From positions 1,488,001 to 1,552,000 of the forward strand of contig NZ_CP024634.1 in the NCBI RefSeq assembly GCF_003711265.1: a stretch of DNA of 64,000 bases, in the 5' to 3' direction. The first letter of the stretch is position 1. Each line of letters begins with the position of its first letter. Origin of the DNA: Bathymodiolus thermophilus thioautotrophic gill symbiont. Its GTDB lineage: Bacteria > Pseudomonadota > Gammaproteobacteria > PS1 > Pseudothioglobaceae. The notes beneath the pieces were generated by a model. The model made no database searches. It worked only from the letters and a program-made list of their open reading frames with translations, and had not been told where the DNA came from. The position numbers and the translations under genes are program-made. This document shows, piece after piece, positions 25,902 to 40,900 of the stretch.

Positions 25902-28900
25902 TAAACATATTCAGATCCGTTGTCGACAGCATTGTATACTTTGTAACCGGCAGTTATGTTGGAGATGATGGCGATAACACACTAACTGCGCTTGGTTTTG
26001 CCGTATGGGGGGATGGTGTTTATATGCATGGGGGGAATGACACGGTCTATGCTGCCAGTTTAAAGCTTGATGTTTATGACACTTGGGGAGACTTGAGTAT
26101 TTATGGTGCTGCTGGCCTTATGAATATCAATAAAAGCGATTGGGGCAATATGTCTGTGACGGGTCTTTCTGGGGCAATGACTTTGCGACATACGGGTCGA
26201 TCGGGCAATATTAATTTTGATGGTGCAGCGGCAAGTAACGATGTGTATCGTCATGGCAATACAGGCAATATTTCATTTTTAGGTATTGGTATTTCAAATA
26301 GGGTAATCAACGATGTCAAGTATGGCAATATTGATTTCACAGGTGCCGGTATGTCGAATGTGGTGGAACGACGAGGTGGAGAGCGTGGCACTATTCATTT
26401 CAAAGGTGCTGGTGCGTTAAACAAAGTGACCAACACTGCCAACCAAGGCAATATTTATTTCAGTGGCATAGGTGCTTACAACAAAGTAGAACGACGAGGC
26501 ATTTCAGGCAACATTGTTTTCACAGGTGCAGGCTTTTACAACAAAGTGACCAATATCACGCACCAAGGCAACATTAACTTTAGAGGCATTGGTGGATACA
26601 ACAAAGTAGAACGACGAGGCGGATACAAAGGCAATGTCTTCTTCAAAGGTGTAGGCATAGGTAATCATGTTATCAATACAGCCGAATATGGCAACACCGA
26701 CTTTATTGGCGGTGGTGGTGCCAATGTTGTCAAACATTCTGCCAATGGCAACCTTTCGTTTAAAGGCATTGGCATTATCAACAAAGTTGATCACACAGGG
26801 GATTATGGCAATATGACCTTTATAGGCGGTGGTGGTGGTAACTTTATTACCCGTTCTGGCATAAAAGGCAATGGAGATTTAACCATCTTGGGTGGTGGTA
26901 ATATCGTTACTTGGTCAACAGATGGCAAATTAAAAGCAAAACTCGGCGGCTTCCGTTTAAACAAAATAGACAGATACGGTCGTGGCGATACAAATTTAAT
27001 ACTTATTTCTCTAGGCAATATCGTCAATGTAGATGTTAGCAAAGGTGATTTAAGTTTGACAGGTATTGGCATAGCCAATATTGTTACCTACAAAGGACAC
27101 GGCACCTTGAGTGCTGAATTGTTCGGTGGTGCCAATATCATCACCAGAGAGGGCACTGGAGATTCCATACTCCATCTTTTGGCTGGTGCCAATGTCTTCA
27201 CTGACTTTTCTACAGGCGACATTAGCGGCTCTTTACTCGGCGGTTTGAATGTGGTTACCAAAGACGGCAATGGCGACATTAACATATCTATGTATGGTGG
27301 TGGCAATGTCCTTACCCACATCGGCGATGGCGATATTCAAACCAGAATGCTTGGCGGTGCCAATGTTATTACCAAATCAGGTAATGGCGATATAATAGCC
27401 CTGTTGTTCGGTCTTGCCAATGTTGTTACCCACATCGGCAATGGCAATGTTTATTTACTTATGCTAGGCATAGGCAACATTGCCACCAAAGTCGGCGATG
27501 GCGATGTTATTGTCGGTATGTTTGGCACTGGCAATGTCCTCACCCATGTCGGCAACGGCATGACTGCTGCATTAATGATATCCACAGGTGCTAACTTTTT
27601 CACCAAAGTTGGCAACGGTGCTACATTGGCAGTTATGTTTTCATTAGGGGGTAATATTTTCACCCACATTGGCGATGGCCCAAGTGCTGTATTGATGATA
27701 GGGGGACAAGCCAATATCTTTACTAAAATTGGCAACGGCGCCTCAGTCGCAATCATGCTTGCAGGCACTGCCAATGTTTTCACCCATATTGGCAACGGCT
27801 TTAGTGCCGCTTTAATGATAGGCGGATGTACCAATGTCTTTACCAAAGTTGGCAATGGCACCACCTTAGCAACCATGATTGGAGGGGGTAATATTTTTAC
27901 CCATATCGGCAATGGATTCTCAGTTGTATTTGCCGTTGGTGAAGCCAATATTGTTACCAAAATTGGCGCAGGCAATCTAATAACAGCCGCCATCGGTCAA
28001 GCCAATATTGTGACCCATATTAATTTAGCAGGCAGCAGCGATGGCAACACCGTTAGCCTAGTAATAGGCCAAGCAAACATCGTTACCCGAATCTCTTCAT
28101 TGGCAGACTTCAGCGTTACCGTGTCCCCACTTGACGCCATCGTTTCAGACCCCGTTTTAGAAAGACATCGTCTGTTCCCAAGAGGAGACATCTTCTCTGC
28201 CCCACAAAAATTCTTAGAATCAGGCTTTGACGCACTCAAAGCCACTGGCGCTGCATTACTCGGTAGCAACAACGAAGGCAGTATGGTCACATTTGCTGTA
28301 GGTCGAGCCAATATCATTACCCATGTCGGTAATGGCGCTATGCTAGGTGTTGGCATTGGCGATGCTAATGTCATCAGCAAAGTCGGTCTCGGTCAAACCA
28401 TACAAGCTGGCATCGGTCGACTTAATATACTCACCTCAGTTGGCGACAACGACAGTTTGCAAATTGGTATTGGCGAAGGCAATTTGATAACCAAAGTCGG
28501 CTCTGGCCACAGCGCAATGGTTGCCATCGGCAAAGCCAACATTACCACCAAAGTCGGCGACGGCTTCCATGTCGGGCTTTCCATCGGTAAATTCAATGTC
28601 AACACCCTTGTTGGCGATGGCATCGCCGTCAACGCTTTGATTGGTAAATACAACCTCAACACCCGCGTCGGACACGGCGTTAATGTCGCTGTTATGAAAG
28701 GCGATTACAACATCAATGTACGCTATGGCGATGGTATGAATGTCGCCTTAGCCGCAGGCAAAGGCAACATCACTGTCAAAATCGGCGACGGCGATTTCTA
28801 CGGCGCTATGATTGAAATACGCACCAACAAACAAAGCGTTACCGCCAAAATGAAAGCCCTAATGCAAGGCATGCTGTCTAACTTAAAAGAAACCGCCAAA

Positions 28901-31900
28901 AGTGTCTTAGTCAGCCAAACCATCGGCACAGTCATCAACGGCGATGAAGCAGACACAACCAAACTCCGTGGCACCAGCCACTCCACCCCCAAAACAAAAA
29001 CCGAGTACACCCAAAATGTAAACTCTGCCAATAAAGACATTGACCAATCACAATACCAAGACACAGACGCCAACGAAGATTCAGATATAGACACCCAATC
29101 AAGCAAAGACAAACAAACCGTCAACACTTTAAAATCCGACACACGAGTCAACGAAGAAGACGCCAATCATGACGCACAAACAGTAACAGCCTTTTTAAAC
29201 AATAACAACAATAGTTTAATACCAACTCAAACTCAAAGCCAAGGACAAGGCCAAGGACAAAGTCAAACACATTCCACCGGACTCGACGAACTAAACCAAA
29301 GTGGACAAAGCGATTACCACAACAGTTATACACAATTCGGCAACACCGACAAAATAACAAACGGTGCCAATCAAGACATCGAAAACAGCAAAGGTGGCAT
29401 TGACAAAAGCAAAAGCAAAACACAACAAGAGCTCAACAATGTCAAACAACGCAACCAAAAGAATCAATTACACCAACAAAAGGAACAACAAGGCGCCAGT
29501 CAACGCTTGGGAGATGCCCATCTAAAAAATCAAGAAATCGGCAGCAAAGCCATCAAGCAAAAAGGACCTGCCTTAGTTGCCATGAAAGTCTATCCAACAA
29601 GCCAACACCCAGCCACCAAAAGTGTTTTTGAAATAGGCGATAAAGTCATGATTGCCTTAACCATGGACAGAGCCATGAAATACCAAGAAGGCAAAGCAAA
29701 ATACGCTGCCGACTCCAAGGTCATCATCAACGGCTTGGTCTTCTCCCTTTGTGCCAACAAAGGGTTTGCCGACCCCTCTACCAATCCAGATGAAATCACA
29801 GTAAAAAACACACAATTAATCTTTGAACACACCGTCCAAATCAACGATGCCTTTACCCAAGGCAAAAGTTTTGCCATTCAATCCTTCTCCGATCTCATCA
29901 TCAGTGGCATCTCTGACAACGACGGCTATCCGCCTACTTTTACCAACATCATTTACCCCATCTCACTCAACAACACCATTGCCACTAAATTTGACCAACG
30001 CAACTTAAGCGTATCTGGCAATACATTCCAAGGTTATACCATTAGTAAAGAATCAAGCGATGCCTCTTGGAATACCGATGCCTTTTCTCAAGAAAGTTTT
30101 GTCGGCGATGGCTATGCCATTTTTACCCTAAACGCCACCTCTGCCAGAAAAGGCTTGATGCTCGGCCTGTCCACCGACAACCCAGACGGCAGTTACAAAA
30201 CCATTGAACACGCCGTTTTTATTCACAACAACAAAATAAAAGATGTTCGCAACAACAACACCAAATACACCGATTTAAATTATCGCTACCAAGCAGGTGA
30301 CCAAATTAAGATTGAACGCCACGGCACCACCATTCGCTATTACCACCTCGACCACAACGGCAACACCCTCCGCATACTCGCCACCCAAACCGGCATATCC
30401 GCCACCTCAGCACTACACATTGACACCTCCATCAAAGACAAAAACCTTACCCTTACCCATGTAAAGCTAGTCAAGGGACTAAGCAACATAAGCCCATACA
30501 CCATAGATGTACACGCACCAAAACCCATTGCCGATGCTTGGCACATAAAAGGCGAAACCAGCAACACAGACAATACAGACAACACAAACAACATCCTAAC
30601 CATTGGCGACAAAATCAAAGTAACCCTCATCTTAAATGAAGCCGTTACCTTAGCCAAAGTTGGCAGCAACAAAATTATGATTGCTGGCAAAGCCTTCTTA
30701 TTAACCGGTGAAAACAACACCAGCACCAACACCCTAGAATTTGTCTATACCATTCAAGCAAACGACACAATAGGCACCAAAGACTTTAATATCGATAACC
30801 AATACGACATCACCCTAACTGATGTTAAAGACACAGACGGCAACAACATCGACTTCAGCAGTATTACCAGCCCCATACAATTCTCCAAAACATCACTTGA
30901 CACCAATTTTGATATCGGCGGTGGCAACAGAATAACCCGTACCAACGACACTTATGAAAAAACCTCTGGCGCTGGCTGGAATGCCGATGTTACCTCTGCC
31001 AAAGGCTTTGTTAACGACGGCTATGTCATCGCCAAAATTGGCGCCCTTGGCAAAAGCATGATGCTTGGACTCTCCAGTGGCGACACCGACAATTCTTACG
31101 GCAGCATAGATTATGCTTTGTATGCAGATGGCGGCATCGGCAGTAAGTTTGTTATCTATGAAAATGGCGATCGTAAAAAAGACACCGGTGTTGCTTATGC
31201 CATTGGCGACTATATGAAAGTCGTTCGTTCAGGCACCAGCATAAAGTATTACCACATCAAAGCCGCCGACGGCCCCCTTGCCAAAGGCACTTTACTTTAC
31301 ACCTCCAAAAAAACCTCAAATGCCAACACCCAATTGTTCTTAGACAGCGCCTTTCTCAGCGTAGGTGCCAAATTATCAGCAATGCAAATATTCAGCAACA
31401 ATCATCTGCCATTCTCAGTAGATGTCTACGCACCCAAACCCATCAGCACCAACGCATGGCAAATAGACACCACAACCGCCGATAACAACGGCGTCTTCAC
31501 CCTCGGTGATAAAATCAAATTAACCCTCACCATAGACGAAGCCGTAACCTTAGCCAAGGTTGGCAGCAACAAAATTATGATTGCTGGCAAAGCCTTCTTA
31601 TTAACCGGTGAAAATGGCACCGTTACCAACACACTGGTATTCACTTACACCGTTCAAATCAACGACAAAATTGACGCCCAGTACTTTAACATCAGCAACA
31701 AAAACGACATTATTCTCAACAATGTCACAGACAGCGACGGCAACAACATTAATTTTGACAGCATCACCTACACCACCCCCGTCAAACTGTCTAACACCTC
31801 ACTTGACAACAACCTAACCATCAGCAGTGATAAACGCATCACCTTAACCAACGGCGTTTATGAAAAAACCACCAATGCCGGCTGGAACAGCGATGTAACC

Positions 31901-34900
31901 TCCACCAAAGGCTTTGTTAACGACGGCTATGTCATCGCCAAAATTGGCGCCCTTGGCAAAAGCATGATGCTTGGACTCTCCAGTGACGACACCGACAATT
32001 CTTACGGCAGCATAGATTATGCTTTGTATGCAGATGGCGGTATCGGTAGTAAGTTTGTCATCTATGAGAATGGCGATCGTAAAAAAGACACCGGTGTTGC
32101 TTATGCCATTGGCGACTATATGAAAGTCGTTCGCTCAGGCACCACCATAAGGTATTACCACATCAAAGCCGCTGACGGCCTCCTTGCCAAAGGCACTTTA
32201 CTTTACACTTCCAGCAAAACCTCAAATGCCAACACCCAATTGTTCTTAGACAGTGCCTTTCACAGCATAGGTGCTAAGTTATCAGAGATGCAAATATTAA
32301 GTGGCAACAAACCCACTCTTTCCGTCGATGTTTACGCACCAAAACCCACTACCAACGCTTGGCACATAGACTGCGAACCCGCCAACAGCAAAGGCATCTT
32401 TACCATTGGCGATACCATCAAAGCAACACTCACTTTAGACAAACGCGTTACCCTTGCCAATGTCGGTCGCAATAAAATCGTGGTTGCCGGCAAAGAATTC
32501 CTTTTAACAGGTACCAACGGCACCGTTACCAATACCTTAGATTTTACCTACACCATTCAAGCCAACGACAAACTGATTGCCACCAGTATGCGTTACGATG
32601 TTCTTTTAACAGGCGTGGTAGATGACAAAGGCAATTCAGTGGATATGAGCAATGCCACCAGCCCTGTTGGACTGAGCAACAAATTGATTGACACCGACCT
32701 TGTTATTAACACCAAACCTCTTATTGCCAGTTTTCATTCATTTGTTTTGCCTAACTTGAGCACCATAACACACACTGATGGCGTGTATGAAAAAATCCTT
32801 GCAAGCAATTGGAACACCAATATCACTTCCGCCAAAGGCTTTACCAATGATGGCTATGCCATCGCCAAGATTGGCTCCCTTGGCAAACACATGAGAGTAG
32901 GGCTCTCAAGTGTCAATACCAACAACAGCACCCATAATATGGATTATGCTTTGTATGTGTCCGACAATACCTTTTTAATCTATGAAAAAGGTCATTACAA
33001 AAAAGACACACAAGTGAGTTATGCCGTTGGCGACTATATAAAAATCGCCAGATCAGGCAGCACCATCAAGTACTACCACATTAAGGCAGCTGACGGCGCA
33101 CTTGCCAAAGGCACCTTACTCTACACTTCAAACAACACCTCAAATGCCAACACCCAATTGTTTTTAGACAGTTCTCTTTATGGTGCAGGTGCCAAATTAT
33201 CAAACATGCAAATATTTAGTGGCAGTCATGTGGCATTTTCAGTGGATGTTTACGCCCCCAAACCCACCAAGGACGCTTGGCACATCAGTGGTACTGTTAA
33301 CGACCAAGGTGCTTTTGCCCTTGGCAATGAAATTAAAATAACCCTAAACATCGATGAAGCCGTTACCTTAGCCAAAGTTGGCAGTAACAAAATCATTATT
33401 GCTGGCAAAGAATTCCTCTTAACCGGCACCAATGGCACCGTTACCAAAACCTTAGAGTTTGCTTACACCGTTCAACTTAACGACAAAATCAACAGCGCCT
33501 TTTTAATTGACAACAAAGACGACATTGTCTTAACCGACATCAAAGACACAGACGGCAACAGCATCGACTTTGGCAACCTCTCTAACGGCATAGACATCAC
33601 CCCCAACAGCCAAAACCTTGCCCTTAACAACAAAGGACTGGCAACAATCACCACCAACATCACCCGCTGGTATGCCAACAACACCAACAGCAACATTCAA
33701 CGCATGACCGATGGCAACACCCGTGCAAACGGTGCACTAGATTATGCCACACATCCAAAAAATGCCGATGGCAAACACATCTTATTTGATTTTAAAGGGG
33801 TTAATTACAACAACGGCAGTTTTAAGTTGTATAACCGCAAAATCCTAACCAGTAGAATCAACGGCTCAGTCGTTGAGTTCCTCAAAGACGGCGTCGTGGT
33901 TTCCATCCGCACCATCAGCGATGCTGGCAATGTTATTGAAATCACCCCCAGCAGCGACATTGTCTTTGATCAAGTCAAACTCACCTTTAATGGCGATTTA
34001 CAAAACTTCCGTGAAGTTGAAATCTTTGGCAAAAACGCCAGCCTATCAATAGACGCTGGCGCCCCAGAGCCCCTAAAACATAACGCTTGGCGTATCAATA
34101 GAGACATTGCCGATAGCGGTGGCGCCTTTACCGTTGGCAATGAAATCAAAGTAACCTTACGCTTAGACGAAGCCGTTACCCTCGCCAAAGTTGACAGCAA
34201 CAAAATCACCATCGCCAACAAAGACTTCTTTTTAACAGGCACCAACGGCGATACCACCAAGACCCTAACATTCACTTACACCGTACAAGCCAATGACAAC
34301 ATCAACGCCGAAGATTTTAACATCAACAGTAAAAAAGACATTGTCCTAAATGACATCAAAGACACCGACGGTAACAACATCAACTTCAGCAGTATTACCG
34401 GCGCCGTCTCACTCGCCAATGCATCCCTTAACACCGACTTTGTCATTGGCGGTAATAATAGAATAACCCACATCAACGGCGTTTACAAAAAAACCGCCAA
34501 CGCCAACTGGAATGCCGATGTCGCCTCCACCAAAGGTTTTGTTAACGACGGCTATGTCATCGCCAAAATTGGCGCATCCAACAAAAAAGTAATGCTCGGC
34601 CTATCAAGCAACAACAGCAACAATTCTTACGACAGCCTAGATTACGCCCTATACGCCGACCCCGGCACCAACAAGACACTTATCGTCTATGAATCCAGCG
34701 AACGCATATACTGCACAGGCGTAACCTACGCCAAAGGCGACTACATGAAAGTCGTTCGCTCAGGCACCAGCATAAAGTATTACCACATCAAAGCCGCCGA
34801 CGGCCCCCTTGCCAAAGGCACTTTACTTTACACCTCCAAAAAAACCTCAAATGCCAACACCCAATTGTTCTTAGACAGCGCCTTCCACGATGTCGGCGCC

Positions 34901-37900
34901 ACATTGTCAGAAATGCAAATATTTAGCGGCAACTATTCAGCACTTTCCATCGATGTACACGCCCCCAAACCCATCACAAACGCCTGGCACACCAACAGCA
35001 TACCCAACAACAACAGCACCAACGACAACGACAACAACGACAACAGCGACAACAACACCAAAAAAAGCAAAAACATAAGCAAAGGCGTCTTCACCCTCGG
35101 CGACCAAATCAAAGTAACCCTAACTCTAGATAAACGCATCACCCTCGCCAATGTCGGCAAGAACAAAGTCATCATTGCCGGCAAAGAATTCCTCTTAACA
35201 GGCGTCAACGGCAAAATCACCAACATCCTGGAGTTCGCTTACACCGTTCAAGTCAACGACAAAATTGATACCGCCTTTCACATTAACAACAAAAACAACG
35301 ACATTGTCCTAATCGACATCAAAGACACAGACGGCAACAACATCAACCTTAGCAAGGTTCCCAACAGCATAGACATCATCCCCAACATACAAAACCTAAG
35401 CCTCAGCAAACAAGGATTGGCAACCATCAGCACCAATGTTAGCAGTTGGTACACCGATGACGCCGCCACCAACATTCAACGCATGACCGATGGCAACACC
35501 AGTGCAAGCGGTGCCCTAGATTATGCCACACACCCCATGTATGCCGACGGCAAACACATTTTGTTTGATTTTGGCGCAGCCAACTACAGCAACGGCAGTT
35601 TTAAACTCTACAACCGTGAAAGTTTCACCAACAGAATCAACGGCTCAGTCGTTGAATTCCTCAAAGACGGCGTCGTGGTACTCAGCCGCACCATCAGCAA
35701 TGCCGGCAACATTGTCACCATCACCCCCGCAACCTATGTTATCTTCGACCAAGTCAAACTCACCTTTAGCGGCGATGCACAAAACTTCCGTGAAATTGAA
35801 ATCTTTGGCAAAAACTCAAACCTATCCATCGATTCCGGCGCCCCAGAACCCCTAAAAAACAACGCTTGGCACATCAACAGAGATGTTGCCGACAGCAACG
35901 GCGAATTCAATGTTGGCGACGAAATCAAAGTAACCCTAACCCTAGACGAAGCCGTTACCCTCGCCAAAGTCGGCAGCAACAAAATTATTATCGCCAACAA
36001 AGCCTTCTTCCTCACAGGCACCAACGGCACAATCACCAACACATTAGAGTTCACCCACACCGTTACAATCAACGACCAAATCAACGCCAAAGATTTTGAC
36101 ATCGACAACAAAAACGACATCATTCTCATCGATGTCAAAGACACACACGGCAACAACATCAACTTCAGCAACATCACCCGCTCCATAGAACTCGCCAACA
36201 TCCCCCTTGACACCAACTTTAACATTAACAACAGCAACGCCAACGACAACAACAATAGCAACAACATAATCCACACCGGCAACCTCTACGAAAAAACCGC
36301 CAACACCGGCTGGAACACCAACATCACCTCCGCCAAAGGCTTTACAGACAATGGCAGCGTTATCGTCAAAATAGGCAGCAACAACAAAGCCCTAATGGTT
36401 GGATTGTCTACCAACAACAACAGCGACAGCAACAACAATAATAACGACAACAACAACCCAACAACAAGTTTTGCCATCCACATCAACAACACCGGCAACA
36501 TCAACGCCGTCTACGAAAACAACCAATGCGTCAAAGAATTCCCCACCGACCAATACCTCTACTCAGCAGGCGATTATCTAAAAATAGAACGAGACAACAC
36601 AACCATAAACTACTACCTCATCAAAGCCAACGACCAAGCAACCAAAGGCACCTTACTCTACACCTCAAGCCAAATCTTAAGCGCCAACACCAAACTGTTC
36701 TCAAACAGCGCCTTACACGACATCGGCGCCCAAATATCCAACATCCAAATGTTTGACGACAACAAATCCTCACTCTCAATAAAAGCCAAAATGTCCACCT
36801 CAACAACCAACCCTCTAGGCGACAACGACACCTTCGACCAAACCTCTGGCAATTACCAACTTAACAACAACTCTAGAACAGGCACCTCCACCAATAACAA
36901 CAACCCCAACAATCCCAATAACCCCAACAACCCCCAAAACACCCAAGAAGAACAAAACACCCAAACAGCACAAAAATGGTTCAAACCCACAATCAATCAC
37001 CACTTCTTCCAAAACTTACCCTCCCCCCAAAACTTACCCTCCTCCCAAGCACCTCAAATCTTTATCATCACCGGCCTATCCAACGCAAATGTTGACCTAG
37101 CAATGCAACTCAAAACAAAACACGACATTGTCATCTACTACAACACCACCACCAACCAAATAGAATACCTCTACGGCCAAGAAAACGACATCGAAGTAAC
37201 CCGCATAGAATACCACATCATCGCCAACGGCAAATCCATCAACACCCTAGTTGAAGACACCCTCAACAACACCTACACCGTCAACACCGACGACGACCCC
37301 GACGACGACATCGACACCCAAGCCATCGTCGCCCAACTACAACAAGCCATCACCACCAACAGAGCCAACACCAGACTCCACGCAAACTGGCTCACCAGAC
37401 ACAGTTTCGCAAAAAGAGGCCTACCCTTCACCCCAACCCCAACAACCCCCAACACCCAACCTAGCACCCAACCCAATACCCAACCCAACCCCCAATCCAC
37501 CCAAAAAACATCCAAATACCAAAGCAACATCATCGTCCAAAACAGCAACGACCCCACCGTCATCGAAGCAGCCAACGCCTTATTCAACAAACACCCCACC
37601 ACCAGCATCCTCGTCAAATTCGACCAAAACGGCAACCTCATCACCCTCAAAGGCGCCCCCTACACCCCCACAGGCGACACCCGCATTAACTTTGTCGACC
37701 ACGGCACCAACCTAAGCCAAGAAGGCGCACAATCACTCGCAAACAAAGCCCAAACACTCCACCAAACCTACAGCAACAGCAACACCAACATCAAACGCAT
37801 CGCCCTAGTAGGATGCAGCACCGACGGCGCCAACCAAGACCTCACCCGCAACTTCGCCAAGACCATTTATAACAACACCCCCGCACTAAAAAGTGCCGAA

Positions 37901-40900
37901 ATAACCGGCAGACATGGAGATATACAAATCAACCCAGACGGCACCAAGACCATGGTTGTGGGGGGTGAAAAGATGATTTATCAGTGGAATGCTGATTTGG
38001 ATATCGTTACCCAGCAAACTGAAGAGTCTAAGCGGGTGGCTGAGGTGTTGAGTGGGTTGAAACTGGGTGGTGCAAGTTCCAAAGGCGCATCTGATACTAT
38101 TGATATAGACAGTATTCCGAATACATTAACCAGTAAAGAAGTCGATACAAGATTCCCTATTGGCTCGGGTATGTATAAAACTGCCTACGATATTGAAAAT
38201 CAACCTGATTTATTAGTGCTACTATTGGAGCCAAGCTGCAGGGTCTACGATATTGAAGAAGAAGCAAGGATGTTAGAAAAATTAGACTCTCTTGGCGTGA
38301 AAACACCTAGGCGCTATAAACAAATCAAATTTGTAGATGAAGCCAATGATGGAACCAAGACTGAACGACACGGTTTGGTTGTGCAAAAAATTAAAGGTGC
38401 GCAAGATATGAAATTAACGCGCAAAAGATGGATTTTTGGGAATAAACTGCGAAAAGCACTCAAAAATAGCAACGACAAAACCTTAAAAGATATCGAACAT
38501 TTGCAAAAAATATTTGCAAAAAACCCCACTCTTTCTGTGTCAGACTTTCAAGGGCTTGTTGCCGAAGATGGTCAATTTTATATTATAGATCCATTGAGTA
38601 TCGATATGTCGCCTACAAACAGCGGGAACAATGCGACTCAGTCAGATTCTCTACAGACATTTGAACGACATATTCTACAGCACCATAAGCGCTTTACCGA
38701 CAAAAAGCTCAAACACATTACCTATGTTGACAAACAACTTTGGAAGTCACCCGATAATACACTAAAACAACAGATGCTAAGCGATGCACAAGAAAATAAG
38801 AATAGAGTTATTGTTACTTATGACATTGCAACAGGTCGAAAAGAAGTTGTTCATCAACCAAGTAACAGTCAAAATTTGGCTTTTAATACCGTTGAAGTCA
38901 TCGCCCGTGATAATAAAAACCAAAGTGCTAATCTAGAAAAAGAATGCCTTGATTTCGCCAGGAAACAAGGTTGGAAACAAAGCAATAACTCTATCTTTCG
39001 TGTAAACACTCTCAAGGGATACGAAGCCTTAAACCTTAAAAGCAACGGCAAAAATAAATACAACATTATTTTGTCAATTGGCGAAGATGAAATTACCAAG
39101 AATGCCGTTGAATCATTATATAAAAAACACCCTGAAAATAGTATTGTTGTGACACTTAACGAACAAGGTGAATTGGTTTTTCCAGGCGGCCAGGAGTTTA
39201 TACCTGATTCGAGTGTACGAATCAATATTGTTGGGCATCCAGAAGAATTGGAAAAAGTTGGTGCTGAAAAATTAGCAAATTACACTGATGGAATAGCTCA
39301 ACACTATGATATAGATTCAGTGGACAGTCACGCCTACTTAAATCGTGCTGCCCTAGTGGGTTGTAACAACGAAGATCTTAGCAAGCGTTACGCCGAACAA
39401 CTTTATACACGAGAATACCTCAGAGGTGCCAGTGTTACAGGCAGATCAGGCGATATGCAAATTAATGCAGATGGCTCTAAAACAATGAGTAGTTCAGACC
39501 AAAAAATCATTCATAGTTGGGATTATGAAGATAACAAGACTGTTTGGGCAACAGAAAGCTCTGCGCATATTGGCGAAATTTTAGCAAGTTTAAAATTGGG
39601 ATTGAGTGATACGCCTTCTACAGATATACCCGATTCATTGAATTATAACGATATAGGTAAGGAGGTTAGTAAGGGCTCCATGAAAACTGCTTATACTTTA
39701 AAAGACCACCCTGATCTGTTGTTCTTACAATTAGACGCCAAGGCATCAATAAAAGTCGACAACTTGGAAAACGAAGTTGCCTGGATTAATAAAATGCGAG
39801 AACTTGGTATTAAAACACCAAAATACTATAAAACCATTGTTATGACCGATCAAAATCAACAAAAGCACCAAGGGGTTTTAGTTGAACGCATTCCTGATTC
39901 GAAACTGGTTAGACCGAATTTTGCTACAACAATGAAAACTGAACGCACAACAAAAAGAACCTTGGATGACATTCAAAATTTGTTGGATAAGTTTGCACAA
40001 AATCCAGATTTGTATATTCCCGATTTTCAAATGCTAATGGGTGAAGATGGGCAACTTTATGTTTTTGACCCAGGATCTGCCAAACCGCCAATGGCTCTAC
40101 CTGATAGTCCTGGCCATCAAGGCGTGAGAAGAATGAATGTAATTGGGCTTAAAGAGTTGAATAAAAAAGCAACAATTTTCCTTGAAAAATTCAATAAAAA
40201 CAATAGAATGCATGCTATTTTTGTTGATGAAGCATCGCTAAAAAAAGATCCAAAACTTAAAGATAAATTAATAAATAAAGCAAAAAAACAACAAGATCTT
40301 ACTATTATCAGCTACAACCTTAAAAGTGCGCTTGCTGGAACCACTGTATTGTATCAACCAGATAACCCCCAACCAATCGATAGAATCGAAGTGATGACTG
40401 ATAAGGACATTCGTCCCCCTAGTCAGCTTGACATGTCTTTTTTAACACAAGATATGTCCAGTGTATCTAATGATATGATGTTTCGTTACAAACCCGTAAA
40501 AAGTTTCAGCAACTACCGAACCAATATTATCGTCCAACACGGCAATAGCGATACCGCAATTAAAGCTGCCCAAGACCTTGCTAACAAACACCCTGACAAC
40601 AGCATCATTGTTCATTTTGATGCTAATAACAAATTAGTCACCGCAGATAATGAGCTTTATACCCCTAATGGCAATGTGCGACTTAGTTTTGTTGATCATG
40701 GGGAAAACTTTGTGACAGACGAAAGTGGCATGGATGAATTGGTTGATAAGGTCAAGCAAATTAATGACACTTACGGCAATGAAAATACTTATTTTGAACG
40801 CATTGCCTTGGTAGGTTGCGACACCAATAGCGTTAGAAAGGGCTTAACCAAAGACTTTGCCCGTGCTGTTTATAATAACATACCCACCCTAAGAAATGCG

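Larger units (their letters stand above)
22137..38048. repeat. Long direct repeat, copy 2 (3' of gene 2, gap, 5' of gene 3)
   Basis: Matches 762-16662 and 44253-60264. Within the 5' half of gene 3, I found five single-base differences from gene 2 in the first ~600 bases, then none in the stretches compared until about 37026 (Ser to Pro in the SSQNLPSSQ linker). Boundaries by eye. Confidence 0.9.
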
